14,109 nt of DNA from an uncultured archaeon (GTDB taxonomy: Archaea; Nanobdellota; Nanobdellia; Pacearchaeales; GW2011-AR1), in NCBI GenBank assembly GCA_903873955.1, contig CAIQQL010000019.1:1-14109 (forward strand). Direction: 5' to 3'. Below are positions 1 through 6,952 of this stretch, piece by piece. Both the position numbers and the translations under genes were made by a program. The notes below the pieces were generated by a model. That model saw only the letters and a list, made by a program, of their open reading frames with translations. It was not told the DNA's origin and ran no database searches. Numbering within the stretch: the stretch's first letter is position 1; the number at the start of each line of letters is the position of its first letter.

Positions 1-1032
1 AAACTCTTGCTTGATGATTTCTTTGACTTCCAACGCTTTTTGATAATACCTTCCTCCAAATTCAGCTTTGGTAATCTCCTTTCCTCCCAGGATTCTTCGT
101 AAAACTTCCTCTCCACAGGACTCTTCAATCCTTTTCCCGTAACGCCTTCCATCAAAACGGCGGGTACCTGAAAAGAATTCGGTATAAACCAGAGGGTAAT
201 AGGTCTGGACTGCTAGGCCGATATGGCTGATTTTTACTTCTTCAAGCGTCCAGTCATAGGACTTGGCCAGCTGTTGGGCACGTTGAGAGATCAATGTTTG
301 AATACGTCCGTCAACTCCAGGTAAAACAACAAGACCTATTTTGGCCTTAGAAACTTTCCGCAAGGAAAGGGGTTGCGATGTGCCAGACTTAGTATCTCTT
401 TCATCTTTGCCTCGGATGATGTCTAAGAGAAGGGTTGCATCAGCAACCGTAGTAGCAAGAGGACCTATTTGGTCAAGGCTCATGGAAAGATCGATAAGAC
501 CATATCTTGAGACATACCCATAACTGGGTTTTACCCCTACAAGGCCACAGTTGCTTGCAGGAGTGCGAATGCTGCCGCCCGTATCACTTCCTAAGGCAAG
601 GTCACAAAAACCTGCTGCGACTCCTGATGCGCTCCCTGAAGAGGATCCTCCGGGAACCCTGCCAGGTGCGGCAGGATTTTGAGCGCAGCCATATGCGCTA
701 AATTCACCAGAACCTCCACAGGCAAACTCATCCATATTCATCATGCCAATGATAATCCCATCCTCAGCACGAATCTTCTCAATGACTGCCGCATCAAAAG
801 GTGCCCGATAGTTTTCTAAAGTTTTTGACGCGCAATTGCAGATGAGCCCTTTAACATTGATATTGCTTTTTACACCAAGAACGTATCCATAAAGTCGACC
901 TTTCTTTTCCTTGGCATCAATGCGTTTTGCTTCAGACAAAGCTTCAGGATTAAGGTTCAGCACAGCGTTTACTGTAGGATTATCTTTCTGTATCTTCTCG
1001 AGATAATGCTTTACTTTATCCTGAACTAGCAT
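1..1032 (-). CDS. gatA: GatA, amidase subunit of tRNA-dependent amidotransferase (3' end off window)
   Basis: This is the catalytic amidase subunit of GatCAB. It releases ammonia from glutamine and passes it to the kinase/transferase subunit, which amidates Asp-tRNA(Asn) or Glu-tRNA(Gln) in the cytoplasm. The visible 344 residues carry the whole amidase-signature core. The Lys-Ser-Ser triad is K55 (GVKSN), cis-Ser S130 (GGSSSGSASG) and nucleophile S154 (SDTGGSIRTPAS). The spacings K to S of 75 and S to S of 24 match my memory of bacterial GatA. The family is usually about 450-480 residues, so roughly 110-130 residues lie beyond the left edge. The start ATG at 1032 has a TATA-like box centred 25 bases upstream, so the mRNA is probably leaderless. 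GatC and a GatE-like subunit are encoded further right. The triad is intact, so I expect an active amidase. The identification is seen directly; the substrate tRNA is inferred. Confidence 0.95.
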   Translation of the reverse strand, partial: MLVQDKVKHYLEKIQKDNPTVNAVLNLNPEALSEAKRIDAKEKKGRLYGYVLGVKSNINVKGLICNCASKTLENYRAPFDAAVIEKIRAEDGIIIGMMNMDEFACGGSGEFSAYGCAQNPAAPGRVPGGSSSGSASGVAAGFCDLALGSDTGGSIRTPASNCGLVGVKPSYGYVSRYGLIDLSMSLDQIGPLATTVADATLLLDIIRGKDERDTKSGTSQPLSLRKVSKAKIGLVVLPGVDGRIQTLISQRAQQLAKSYDWTLEEVKISHIGLAVQTYYPLVYTEFFSGTRRFDGRRYGKRIEESCGEEVLRRILGGKEITKAEFGGRYYQKALEVKEIIKQEF

Positions 1033-1051
1033 GACTTCACAAGAAAAACGG

Positions 1052-1062
1052 CTTTATTAAAG
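1052..1062 (-). promoter_or_regulatory. TATA box of gatA
   Basis: On the minus strand this reads CTTTAATAAAG, an archaeal box A-like element centred about 25 bases before the gatA ATG. It lies in the 43-base gap after the radical SAM gene, so gatA probably has its own promoter. Confidence 0.55.
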
Positions 1063-1075
1063 ATTACGACTGGGC

Positions 1076-2137
1076 CTAATTAAGGGCTTGAATTTCGACT
1101 TCCATCCCGTCAAACGTAGGATACTCCTCAGACTTTATTATGGTATAATTGGTGCTTAATGCCAAGGCAAGACGCCTGCTTACGAGGACTCTTCGTTTCT
1201 TTTTGTCAAAAAAGGCTTCCTTCCCTTTCACATGTTTTGAGAGGATTTGAAGCTCTTTAGAATTCCGAGGATAGATGGCATAATAGACCACAGTGCCCTC
1301 AGAGGTTTTCTTCCCAAACGGGAGGATTTGATGGTTCCTTAGACGGTTTCTGTATTGATAATTAAGTTTTGAGTCAGCAGTGCATAGATTAATTTTGGTC
1401 TTTAATCCTTTACGATTAAGCTGTTTGAGAACCCACAAACCGGCTTCCCTGCTTCCCGAAACAAGATATCCTTGATCTTTGAGACGATGATGCTTGGTAA
1501 GATAGGAAAAATTAGTGTCGCTTGCCTCAAATTCGTTGAGATTGATAAACCCTATATAGGGAGCCATTTGTTTAAGGTAGGAGAGAATCTCTTTCTTTTT
1601 ATCTGGCAACATGGGAAGCTCAATTCCCACATTGGCCTTCCCGAAAATAGCGACAGCTTTGAGGATTTTCTCAGATTCGAGCCGGGTAGCCTCAACATTC
1701 ATTGGACGGATTAAAAAAGCAGGATGGAATCTCACCTCATCAATAGAGGATGAAAATGCAGAAAGACGTTTGGGGGTGGTGGTATCGGTAGGGAGGTAGA
1801 TATGAAGATGGAATTGTTTTCCAAAACGTTTTTTGAAAGCCCGAGCATAGGATAAGGTTCGCTGGACAAAGAGGTTGGGGTCTCCACCAGTTATACCTGC
1901 ACCAGTCGCATTTCCAAGCTCAGCTTCTTCGACAGCTTCTTCAGGACTCTTGCAGACGCGTTCATTTGCCCAAACAACATCTTTATTTTTTCGTTTTTCA
2001 CTTAAAGAGCAGTAATAACAATTTCGAGGACAGACACCGGAAACAAATAGTACCAATTTCTTGCCGCGTACGCAATACTGACATCCTTTGGCTAGTCCAT
2101 TAATGCAGTAAAGATGACAACGAGATTTAATGCTCAT
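1076..2137 (-). CDS. Radical SAM protein of the archaeal COG2108 type
   Basis: This 353-residue protein resembles the archaeal radical SAM family related to pyruvate formate-lyase activating enzyme (COG2108), whose reaction is unknown. The radical SAM cluster motif is C36-x3-C40-x2-C43 (CPRNCYYC), preceded by a hydrophobic strand (KLVLFVSG). The SAM-contacting GITGGDP follows at about residues 81-87. Four more cysteines upstream (C7, C11, C19, C22) could bind a second metal or iron-sulfur cluster. I chose ATG at 2137 over an in-frame GTG at 2143, because a TATA-like box is centred 26 bases before the ATG. That box overlaps the stop codon of the phosphatase gene upstream. The C-terminal third has no motif I recognise. 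The family call is fairly secure; substrate and product cannot be told from sequence. Confidence 0.85.
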   Translation of the reverse strand: MSIKSRCHLYCINGLAKGCQYCVRGKKLVLFVSGVCPRNCYYCSLSEKRKNKDVVWANERVCKSPEEAVEEAELGNATGAGITGGDPNLFVQRTLSYARAFKKRFGKQFHLHIYLPTDTTTPKRLSAFSSSIDEVRFHPAFLIRPMNVEATRLESEKILKAVAIFGKANVGIELPMLPDKKKEILSYLKQMAPYIGFINLNEFEASDTNFSYLTKHHRLKDQGYLVSGSREAGLWVLKQLNRKGLKTKINLCTADSKLNYQYRNRLRNHQILPFGKKTSEGTVVYYAIYPRNSKELQILSKHVKGKEAFFDKKKRRVLVSRRLALALSTNYTIIKSEEYPTFDGMEVEIQALN

Positions 2138-2157
2138 GTACACTTTAATAAAAAGTG

Positions 2158-2168
2158 ACTTTTAAAGG
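2158..2168 (-). promoter_or_regulatory. TATA box of the radical SAM gene
   Basis: Minus-strand CCTTTAAAAGT is centred 26 bases upstream of the ATG at 2137. It overlaps the last codons and stop of the phosphatase gene. It supports ATG 2137 over GTG 2143. Confidence 0.55.
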
Positions 2169-2644
2169 TTGGCCTGTAAAAGGTTCTGAAAAAGTGCAGG
2201 GGTCGCTTGATAAATATACTTCACGGTATCAGACAGATATTGGGCGGCAGCGACAGGGTTGTCCCCATAATCGGTGATAGCCTCATTGACGTCAAGTACT
2301 GAACATTTTTTATGAAAGCAGAGGTCATTAAAAAGGAATGATTGACGATGAAAATGACGGCGGATATAATCCTGATGGTCTTTTCCCATGGCAATGATTG
2401 TCGTATCTTTATCCAGGAGAGAAGAGGTTAACTGACGCGGTTTATGGTTATGGGGGTCAATTCCCAATGCAAGAAGTGTTCCAAGAACCGCAGGATGCAT
2501 CAGTTGAGGAGTTGCTGCGGTTCCTGCTGATGAAACTGACAGGGCCGGCGCACTCTTGAGGGTGGAAAGATACTGTTTAAGACAATATTCTGCAGACATG
2601 CTGCGAAAGATGTTTCCTGTGCAGATAAAAAGGAGCTTTTGCAT
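2162..2644 (-). CDS. Low-molecular-weight protein tyrosine phosphatase family protein
   Basis: This 160-residue cytoplasmic protein belongs to the low-molecular-weight phosphotyrosine phosphatase / arsenate reductase fold. The N-terminal P-loop reads CTGNIFRS, giving the C-x5-R signature with C8 as nucleophile and R14 as phosphate binder. The usual consensus is CxGNxCRSP, so the second cysteine and the following proline are replaced (F13, M16). The expected general-acid region lies near ITDYGDNP, where D125 is the likely acid although the common DP pair is DY here. The AMGKDH stretch (85-90) fits the family. Length is near the usual 140-160. It is transcribed divergently from the HIT gene through closely packed promoters. 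It could act on protein phosphotyrosine, phosphoarginine or another phosphate ester; the sequence does not decide. Confidence 0.82.
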   Translation of the reverse strand: MQKLLFICTGNIFRSMSAEYCLKQYLSTLKSAPALSVSSAGTAATPQLMHPAVLGTLLALGIDPHNHKPRQLTSSLLDKDTTIIAMGKDHQDYIRRHFHRQSFLFNDLCFHKKCSVLDVNEAITDYGDNPVAAAQYLSDTVKYIYQATPALFQNLLQANL

Positions 2645-2664
2645 GGCTGAAGAAAGGAATCGTG

Positions 2665-2674
2665 CTATAAAAAG
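2665..2674 (-). promoter_or_regulatory. TATA box of the phosphatase gene
   Basis: Minus-strand CTTTTTATAG is centred about 25 bases upstream of the phosphatase ATG at 2644. It lies about 10 bases from the oppositely directed HIT box. Confidence 0.55.
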
Positions 2675-2675
2675 A

Positions 2676-2684
2676 TTTTTTAAG
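2676..2684 (+). promoter_or_regulatory. TATA box of the HIT gene
   Basis: Plus-strand TTTTTTAAG is centred 25 bases upstream of the HIT ATG at 2705. It is back to back with the phosphatase box, one helical turn away, so the two polymerase complexes may compete. Confidence 0.45.
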
Positions 2685-2704
2685 ACAGGAATAGATACCC
2701 TGAG

Positions 2705-3145
2705 ATGGGGTGTCTATTCTGCCAGTTCATCAACGGAAAAGTGAAAGAACATAAAAAAGGATATCCTTTCATAGTTATCAATGAGACCAAGCACACCCTG
2801 CTTTTTGTTTCTTTGGATAGTCCGGTCAACGACGATGCGCATTTCCTGATAGTTCCGAAAAAACATTATAAGGACCTGCATCAGATACCTCTTAGCGTGA
2901 AAGCAGACTTGATTGACCATGTTGGAAAGGTTGGGAAAATCCTGAATAAAAAACATGGGGGATATAACGTGCTCCTCAATAATGGATCGCCTGCAGGCCA
3001 AAGCATTATGCATACCCACTTTCACCTAATACCCCGAACAAAGGGAGATAAGATCAGGATAGAAATCTGGGAAAGAGGGAATATGTCGCCAAAAGAGTTT
3101 ATCCAGCTCTGTGAAGCCTCAAAAAAAGAGTTCTCTAAAAACTAA
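2705..3145 (+). CDS. HIT family nucleotide hydrolase/transferase
   Basis: This 146-residue histidine-triad protein probably hydrolyses nucleoside phosphoramidates, adenylylated amino acids or dinucleoside polyphosphates. The triad is H103-x-H105-x-H107 in HTHFHLIP, preceded by YNVLLNNG and by a G-x-S turn (SPAGQS), as is typical. The N-terminal CLFC (C3, C6) begins like many Hint-type members that bind zinc there, although further zinc ligands are not obvious. Length is close to the usual 110-145. It is one of only two plus-strand genes in the window and shares its upstream region with the phosphatase. Its ATG lies 25 bases from a TATA-like box and I see no clear Shine-Dalgarno site. It ends 13 bases from the convergent gene on its right. 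Confidence 0.9.
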   Translation: MGCLFCQFINGKVKEHKKGYPFIVINETKHTLLFVSLDSPVNDDAHFLIVPKKHYKDLHQIPLSVKADLIDHVGKVGKILNKKHGGYNVLLNNGSPAGQSIMHTHFHLIPRTKGDKIRIEIWERGNMSPKEFIQLCEASKKEFSKN

Positions 3146-3158
3146 GATAGCTAGAAGC

Positions 3159-3731
3159 TCAGGAGGATTCTAAGGAAGGACTTGGTGACGCACGCGATCT
3201 CCAGGAAGAGTGATCTTTCGCCCTTCGGATAAACCCGAGTATTTCCAAGGTGAGATAATCGGGTGTGCCAAGCTTGCTCTCAAGAACAGTTTTTCCTCGT
3301 TTGGCCCGAAGATGGTCGTTATAAATTCCGGTATCCCAGGTTCCCTCAGTATGGACTTTGAGTTTAGAGAGAAGATAGTCAGGAGTTACTGCAAGATGGC
3401 CATCAAATCTCACGATGGATGATTTTGAAGGCCGAAACTTGGGTATGACCCTCATGAACTCAAAATATCCTACAACCGAACTTGAGTCAGTGGAGCTGAT
3501 CTTCCCATAAGAATTGCTGGTCATTACAAAACGAAGCGGGAGATTTTTAGGGTCGTTATGGGGAGGGCTATAGAGAAGATATGATAAACCTTCACGAAAA
3601 GAGTCGGTGAGTGTCAGGCCTTCATCTAAAATAGCTCTGACTTGAAGTGAGTATTTAGCAGTAAGATTGCGCAAAATAGACCGCATGCCTATGTTACTTA
3701 TGCCCATATCAAAACGCAGGAGTTCATTCAT
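3159..3731 (-). CDS. Hypothetical protein, 190 residues
   Basis: I do not recognise this protein. It starts MNELLRFDMGISN. It has no signal peptide or membrane segment and looks like a soluble alpha/beta protein. The middle (about 60-150) is rich in aromatic and basic residues, and the last 15 residues are Ser/Arg-rich and probably disordered. Possible alternative starts are M9 and M16. I keep the first ATG because an AT-rich element (minus strand GTTTTATTCC, about 3758-3767) lies some 32 bases upstream, and neither later Met has one. It converges on the HIT gene with 13 bases between stops. The open frame is long and uninterrupted, with no better frame on either strand, so it is probably a real gene restricted to a narrow lineage. 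Confidence 0.6.
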   Translation of the reverse strand: MNELLRFDMGISNIGMRSILRNLTAKYSLQVRAILDEGLTLTDSFREGLSYLLYSPPHNDPKNLPLRFVMTSNSYGKISSTDSSSVVGYFEFMRVIPKFRPSKSSIVRFDGHLAVTPDYLLSKLKVHTEGTWDTGIYNDHLRAKRGKTVLESKLGTPDYLTLEILGFIRRAKDHSSWRSRASPSPSLESS

Positions 3732-3828
3732 GAGGACGAGAATTAAGAAATAAAGAGGGAATAAAACTTTTAAGCTTTAGCTAGTGGACCTAAATAGTAA
3801 ATATGCATAAAATTAAATCAGAGCAAGA

Positions 3829-4335
3829 TTACCAAGAGACTTTTGAGAAAGGTCGTTTGTTATAAAGGATCTCATTCAGTTCATAAAAGTCAAGCGTACG
3901 CTCTATTTGGTCGTCAAAATAACGGAGCTGATAGTCTTTGTCAGTCTTTGAGTCAAAGAGCTCTATCGCCATCTCTCTCGTTGACCCATGGTCGATGAGG
4001 ACATAATGTGCATCAACCTCGAGTATCTTGCCATCAACGACAATCTTATCACCTTTTTTGACCTGCATTAAAGGCTTCGAGGCAACAAGGGTAATCTTAC
4101 GTTCAGACTCTTCAACAGGCACGACTTCTTCATCATCAAGGTTCTCGTCATCATCAGAGACTTTTTTAGGTTTAGACTCAGCATAGGTTACATCATCATC
4201 GCCTTCGAATGCATCGTCTAACGAACTTCCGGCAGATTCCTCAACGAGAGTTTTCTTCTTAGAATTTTCAGGTACACTGGCCTTTCGCTTACTTGAAGAT
4301 TTGTTATCTTTTGCTTTCTTAGCTGTTTTTACCAT
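3829..4335 (-). CDS. Conserved hypothetical with disordered charged N-terminus and small beta-barrel-like domain
   Basis: This 168-residue protein has two parts. Residues 1-80 are low complexity: first Lys/Ser-rich and basic, then strongly acidic with Asp/Glu runs (DDDENLDDEE). Residues 81-168 look like a compact beta domain that includes QVKKGDKIVVDGKILEVD and HGSTREMAIELFD, and end in KVSW. The KxGDxIxxDGKxxEVD pattern is reminiscent of the N-terminal SH3-like domain of EF-P/eIF5A, but the resemblance is weak and the lysine-bearing hypusine loop is not evident. The ATG is 3 bases after the gatC stop. A purine-rich GGTGGTGA overlapping that stop gives a good archaeal Shine-Dalgarno site, so it is translated from the gatC message. 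Function is unknown; a role near tRNA or the ribosome is only a guess from its neighbour. Confidence 0.75.
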   Translation of the reverse strand: MVKTAKKAKDNKSSSKRKASVPENSKKKTLVEESAGSSLDDAFEGDDDVTYAESKPKKVSDDDENLDDEEVVPVEESERKITLVASKPLMQVKKGDKIVVDGKILEVDAHYVLIDHGSTREMAIELFDSKTDKDYQLRYFDDQIERTLDFYELNEILYNKRPFSKVSW

Positions 4336-4347
4336 AGCTCACCACCG
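4336..4347 (-). promoter_or_regulatory. Shine-Dalgarno site overlapping the gatC stop
   Basis: Minus-strand CGGTGGTGAGCT contains GGTGA, complementary to the archaeal 16S 3' end. It sits 3-4 bases before the ATG at 4335, and its TGA is the gatC stop. This is the clearest ribosome-binding site in the window and belongs to the only tightly coupled gene pair. Confidence 0.6.
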
Positions 4348-4572
4348 TTTAGATTCTGCAATGATCGCATCCCCTGAGACATGCGGTGCATTTGCAAACA
4401 TACGTTCACGAAAGTCATTGTCAGAGAGTCCCGGTTCACCCTCTTCCCTAAATCCGCTAACTTCCTTTTTAAAAGCTCGCTCCTTGATAGAAACACCTTC
4501 AAAGGCGGCGGCAAACTGGTCAAGAATACTCTTTGCCTGTTTCCTTATCTGTTCTGAATGACCCTCATCCAT
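4339..4572 (-). CDS. gatC: GatC, small subunit of tRNA-dependent amidotransferase
   Basis: This 77-residue protein matches the GatC pattern. It has an N-terminal helix (RKQAKSILDQFAAAF, 10-24), a charged linker, and a C-terminal arm, FRERMFANAPHVSGDAIIAE (54-73). The arm parallels the bacterial LxNAPxxxxxxxxVP ending; N61-A62-P63 is the core. GatC wraps around GatA and ties it to the tRNA-binding subunit. The family is usually about 90-100 residues, so this one is short, mainly in the linker. A competing frame at 4329-4523 has no family pattern. A TTTAAATA box is centred 26 bases before the ATG, implying a leaderless start. The gene is followed directly by the 168-residue hypothetical. GatA and the GatE-like subunit are encoded about 3 kb away on either side. 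Confidence 0.8.
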   Translation of the reverse strand: MDEGHSEQIRKQAKSILDQFAAAFEGVSIKERAFKKEVSGFREEGEPGLSDNDFRERMFANAPHVSGDAIIAESKRW

Positions 4573-4591
4573 AACTAAAATGAGAAGAAGT

Positions 4592-4603
4592 GATATTTAA
4601 AGG
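4592..4603 (-). promoter_or_regulatory. TATA box of the gatC unit
   Basis: Minus-strand CCTTTAAATATC contains TTTAAATA, close to the canonical archaeal box A. It is centred 26 bases upstream of the gatC ATG. Confidence 0.65.
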
Positions 4604-4629
4604 TATTGCGTAAGACCTCAAAATGAGTT

Positions 4630-4992
4630 TTATCGAGCGGATTGGACGTAATACAAACGCAAAAGTGGTTCAATGTATAAAGAGACAAAAGAGGTAATGG
4701 ATAAGGAATCTTGAATATGAGCCCGAAAATCATTCGGCGGCCTCCCCATTCTGCAAGTCACTCTGTTTAGACGTTCAACTAAAAAGGAGTTATACCTGGA
4801 AATCCCCACAAGCGGAGGAGAAAGTGAATGGGTAAGAGTGGCAGGATTTTCCCTCGCTTCAACAATCAAAGAATCAATAATTGCCCGATCGGGAGAAAGG
4901 GGGAAGATATCATGAAGAAGGTTAGACGCATACGCAAGTCTGTGAGGAAAGTCTTGAAAAAATTCAGGGGGAGGATCGTCTAAGGATGTCAA
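4630..4992 (-). CDS. Hypothetical protein, about 120 residues (start uncertain)
   Basis: I do not recognise this protein. It is probably helical, with PPPEFFQDFPHR near the N-terminus and a leucine-rich C-terminal helix. There is no ATG at a sensible place. The frame extends to a TTG at 5043, which would add 17 residues including LILILIITL, a short hydrophobic stretch that could pass for a signal peptide. I prefer the TTG at 4992. A good TATA match (minus strand ATTTATAAGC, 5023-5032) lies inside the longer version and would place transcription start near 5002. There is also no ribosome site before the TTG at 5043. If the longer start is right, the protein would be membrane-anchored and co-transcribed with the gene 21 bases upstream. 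Confidence 0.5.
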   Translation of the reverse strand: MTSLDDPPPEFFQDFPHRLAYASNLLHDIFPLSPDRAIIDSLIVEARENPATLTHSLSPPLVGISRYNSFLVERLNRVTCRMGRPPNDFRAHIQDSLSITSFVSLYIEPLLRLYYVQSAR

Positions 4993-5022
4993 GGTAATTA
5001 TGAGAATAAGAATTAAACCTCT

Positions 5023-5032
5023 GCTTATAAAT
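5023..5032 (-). promoter_or_regulatory. Possible TATA box for the 120-residue hypothetical
   Basis: Minus-strand ATTTATAAGC matches archaeal box A. Its expected transcription start is near 5002, about 10 bases before the TTG at 4992. This weighs against translation from the TTG at 5043. Confidence 0.4.
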
Positions 5033-5064
5033 CTATTCCTCAAAAAAAGAAAACAAAGTGACTC

Positions 5065-5550
5065 TCAGGAGATGTAACGTACCTCTCTGGGTTTTTGTCG
5101 TCGTACTTTCGTTGGATCGTTCCGGTATTTCAGAACGTAATACGCACGGAATTTATTTCCCAACATGCGGAAGTTAAAGTCCGCGTCTAATTCTTCGGTA
5201 GAAGGAGTGTGATTCAAAAAGATGCCCAAATACCATTGTTCGTCGCGGATCCAGGGGATTTGTTGGATCATGAAGTGCGAGAAGTCTAAAATAGCGTACT
5301 CTCTTTCATACTTTTTCCAACGTGCAGGAGGCATTCGGTTCACTAAAGCAAGCACAAGATATTCCTCAGGATTATGCACTGCTGCAAGGTCTTGGTCACT
5401 GAGAATCGACGCGATATATGATTGTTGGCGCGGAGAGTATGATCTGCTGACGAAGTCCCGATGTATCGGGGGAAAATGGTCAAGAAGAGAGGCAAAGGGT
5501 CGAGGACAAAAGCGGGCATCCCTGAGAATTGCCCCGATATCACCCCTCAT
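5065..5550 (-). CDS. Hypothetical protein, 161 residues
   Basis: I do not recognise this protein. It appears soluble, rich in aromatic and arginine residues, and has a basic C-terminus (KVRRQKPREVRYIS). A middle segment (RWKKYEREYAILDFSHFMI) and a LGIFLNHTP segment suggest an alpha/beta fold, but I see no catalytic motif. The ATG at 5550 has an AT-rich box centred 26 bases upstream, as the confident genes do, which supports both the gene and its start. It lies between the gatC unit and aspS. The basic tail would suit nucleic-acid contact, but that is only inference. Confidence 0.6.
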   Translation of the reverse strand: MRGDIGAILRDARFCPRPFASLLDHFPPIHRDFVSRSYSPRQQSYIASILSDQDLAAVHNPEEYLVLALVNRMPPARWKKYEREYAILDFSHFMIQQIPWIRDEQWYLGIFLNHTPSTEELDADFNFRMLGNKFRAYYVLKYRNDPTKVRRQKPREVRYIS

Positions 5551-5570
5551 AGACCTAAAAGCAAAACTAG

Positions 5571-5581
5571 ATTATTAAATT
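5571..5581 (-). promoter_or_regulatory. TATA box of the 161-residue hypothetical
   Basis: Minus-strand AATTTAATAAT is centred 26 bases upstream of the ATG at 5550, in the short gap after aspS. Confidence 0.5.
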
Positions 5582-5599
5582 TAACTAAAAAGGAAGAAC

Positions 5600-6904
5600 C
5601 TAGGGAGTAAGTCTGTCCCTATCACGTGGAAAAAGAACAGCTTCCCGTATATTGGAAAACCCAAGCATCATCATGGTAAGGCGTTCAAGACCCATTCCCC
5701 AGCCCGCATGCGGAGGAGCCCCATATCTAAAAGAACTGATGTAAGATTCAAAATCAGCTGGATTGAGACCTTTCACCTTTAGACGTTCAGTCAAGAGTTC
5801 TGGGAGATGTATACGTTGTCCTCCAGAGGTGATTTCCATCCCTTTGTAGATTGCATCAAATCCCCGAGATAGCCCGTCGCCTTTTGGCATGATGTAGAAA
5901 GGCTTGCCTGATAAAGGCCAGTCGTGGACAAAAACAATGGTGTCTGGAAAAAGATCGTTAAGTTTCTTTTCAGCTTCCCCGGAAAGGTCATCTTTACCCA
6001 TGTGTATTCCTTCTTTTTGCATTAGTTCGGCAACCTGTGCAAAGGTGAGATATTTTACAGCCGGAACAATAAGAGTGACTCCTAATTCAGAAAGGTCTTT
6101 TGAATGAAGTTCAAGGACACGTTTCACGATAAACTGCACACAGCGAGCAAGTACATCCATGACAACAAATTCATCTGCAAATGCCATCTCAAAATCGAAT
6201 TGTCTCGATTCATTAAGATGCCTTACAGTATTATGTTTCTCTGCTCTCCAGACGGTGAAAAGAGCAAAAACTTTCTCCATCGAACATGCGAGCATCTGTT
6301 TATAGAGCTGACAGCTTTGGGAAAGGAATGCTTTTTTCTCAAAATATTGTGCTGAAAACAGTTCGGTTCCCCCTTCACTGCTTGAACCAATAATCGAAGG
6401 GAACTGCGCCTCGATAGCACCCTCTTTGGTCATAAATTCATGATAGGCCTGCATGATAGTTGACTCAATCTTGAAAGTCGCTTGGACTTTTTTTCGATGA
6501 AGATCCAAAAATCGGTAGTCAAGCCTTTTCGGAAGCTCGGTCTTGGAGAAGTCAGAAACATCGATGGGCAAAGGATGCTCGGCAACAGCCAAGACTTCGA
6601 AAGTTTCAGGGGCAAGTTCTCGGCCACCAGGGGCTTTTTCGCTTTTTTTAACTATTCCCTTGATGAACACCACGCTTTCACGAGAGACCCTTCCCATGGC
6701 GTCAAATATTTCCGGAGCGGTTTCTTTCTTTAGACCGATGACTTGTATATCGCCTGAAGTATCTCGAAGGACTAGAAAACGGATCTTGCCAAGCTCACGT
6801 ATATCATAAACCCATCCTGCAACAGAGACAGACTTGCCATCGTCTTGAGGAGTTATTGCTCCCAAGTAAGTTCGTTCTTTGGAAAAGAGCTGTAAATCAA
6901 CCAT
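5600..6904 (-). CDS. aspS: Aspartyl-tRNA synthetase, archaeal type, probably non-discriminating
   Basis: This 434-residue class IIb synthetase is full length for the archaeal type. An N-terminal OB-fold anticodon-binding domain (about 20-110; VAGWVYDIRELG) is followed by the catalytic core. The core includes GGTELF (178-183), LSQSCQLYKQ (194-203; the commoner form has P for C198), motif 2 RAEKHNTVRHLNE (220-232) and motif 3 GMGLERLTMM with the ending FPRDRDRLTP. Residue P92 in KAPGG falls where discriminating Thermococcus AspRS has Lys and non-discriminating enzymes have Pro. Y33 falls where those have Trp or His respectively. With gatA, gatC and a GatE-like gene nearby, this suggests it charges both tRNA(Asp) and tRNA(Asn) with Asp. 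The ATG lies 25 bases after a TATA-like box. Identity is certain; relaxed tRNA specificity is inferred. Confidence 0.96.
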   Translation of the reverse strand: MVDLQLFSKERTYLGAITPQDDGKSVSVAGWVYDIRELGKIRFLVLRDTSGDIQVIGLKKETAPEIFDAMGRVSRESVVFIKGIVKKSEKAPGGRELAPETFEVLAVAEHPLPIDVSDFSKTELPKRLDYRFLDLHRKKVQATFKIESTIMQAYHEFMTKEGAIEAQFPSIIGSSSEGGTELFSAQYFEKKAFLSQSCQLYKQMLACSMEKVFALFTVWRAEKHNTVRHLNESRQFDFEMAFADEFVVMDVLARCVQFIVKRVLELHSKDLSELGVTLIVPAVKYLTFAQVAELMQKEGIHMGKDDLSGEAEKKLNDLFPDTIVFVHDWPLSGKPFYIMPKGDGLSRGFDAIYKGMEITSGGQRIHLPELLTERLKVKGLNPADFESYISSFRYGAPPHAGWGMGLERLTMMMLGFSNIREAVLFPRDRDRLTP

Positions 6905-6924
6905 GGAAGTAAATGAGATAGAGG

Positions 6925-6933
6925 ATTTTTAAT
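6925..6933 (-). promoter_or_regulatory. TATA box of aspS
   Basis: Minus-strand ATTAAAAAT is centred 25 bases upstream of the aspS ATG, in the 48-base gap after the GatE-like gene. Confidence 0.5.
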
Positions 6934-6952
6934 TGTTTGTATGGACCGAAGA

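Noticed and set aside
2138..2143. GTG start of the radical SAM protein at 2143
   Set aside because: The ATG two codons later sits exactly 26 bases after the box, like the other genes.
4329..4523. Alternative 64-residue frame overlapping gatC
   Set aside because: It lacks any family pattern, while the frame at 4339-4572 shows the GatC helix and the NAP arm and has a well-placed TATA box.
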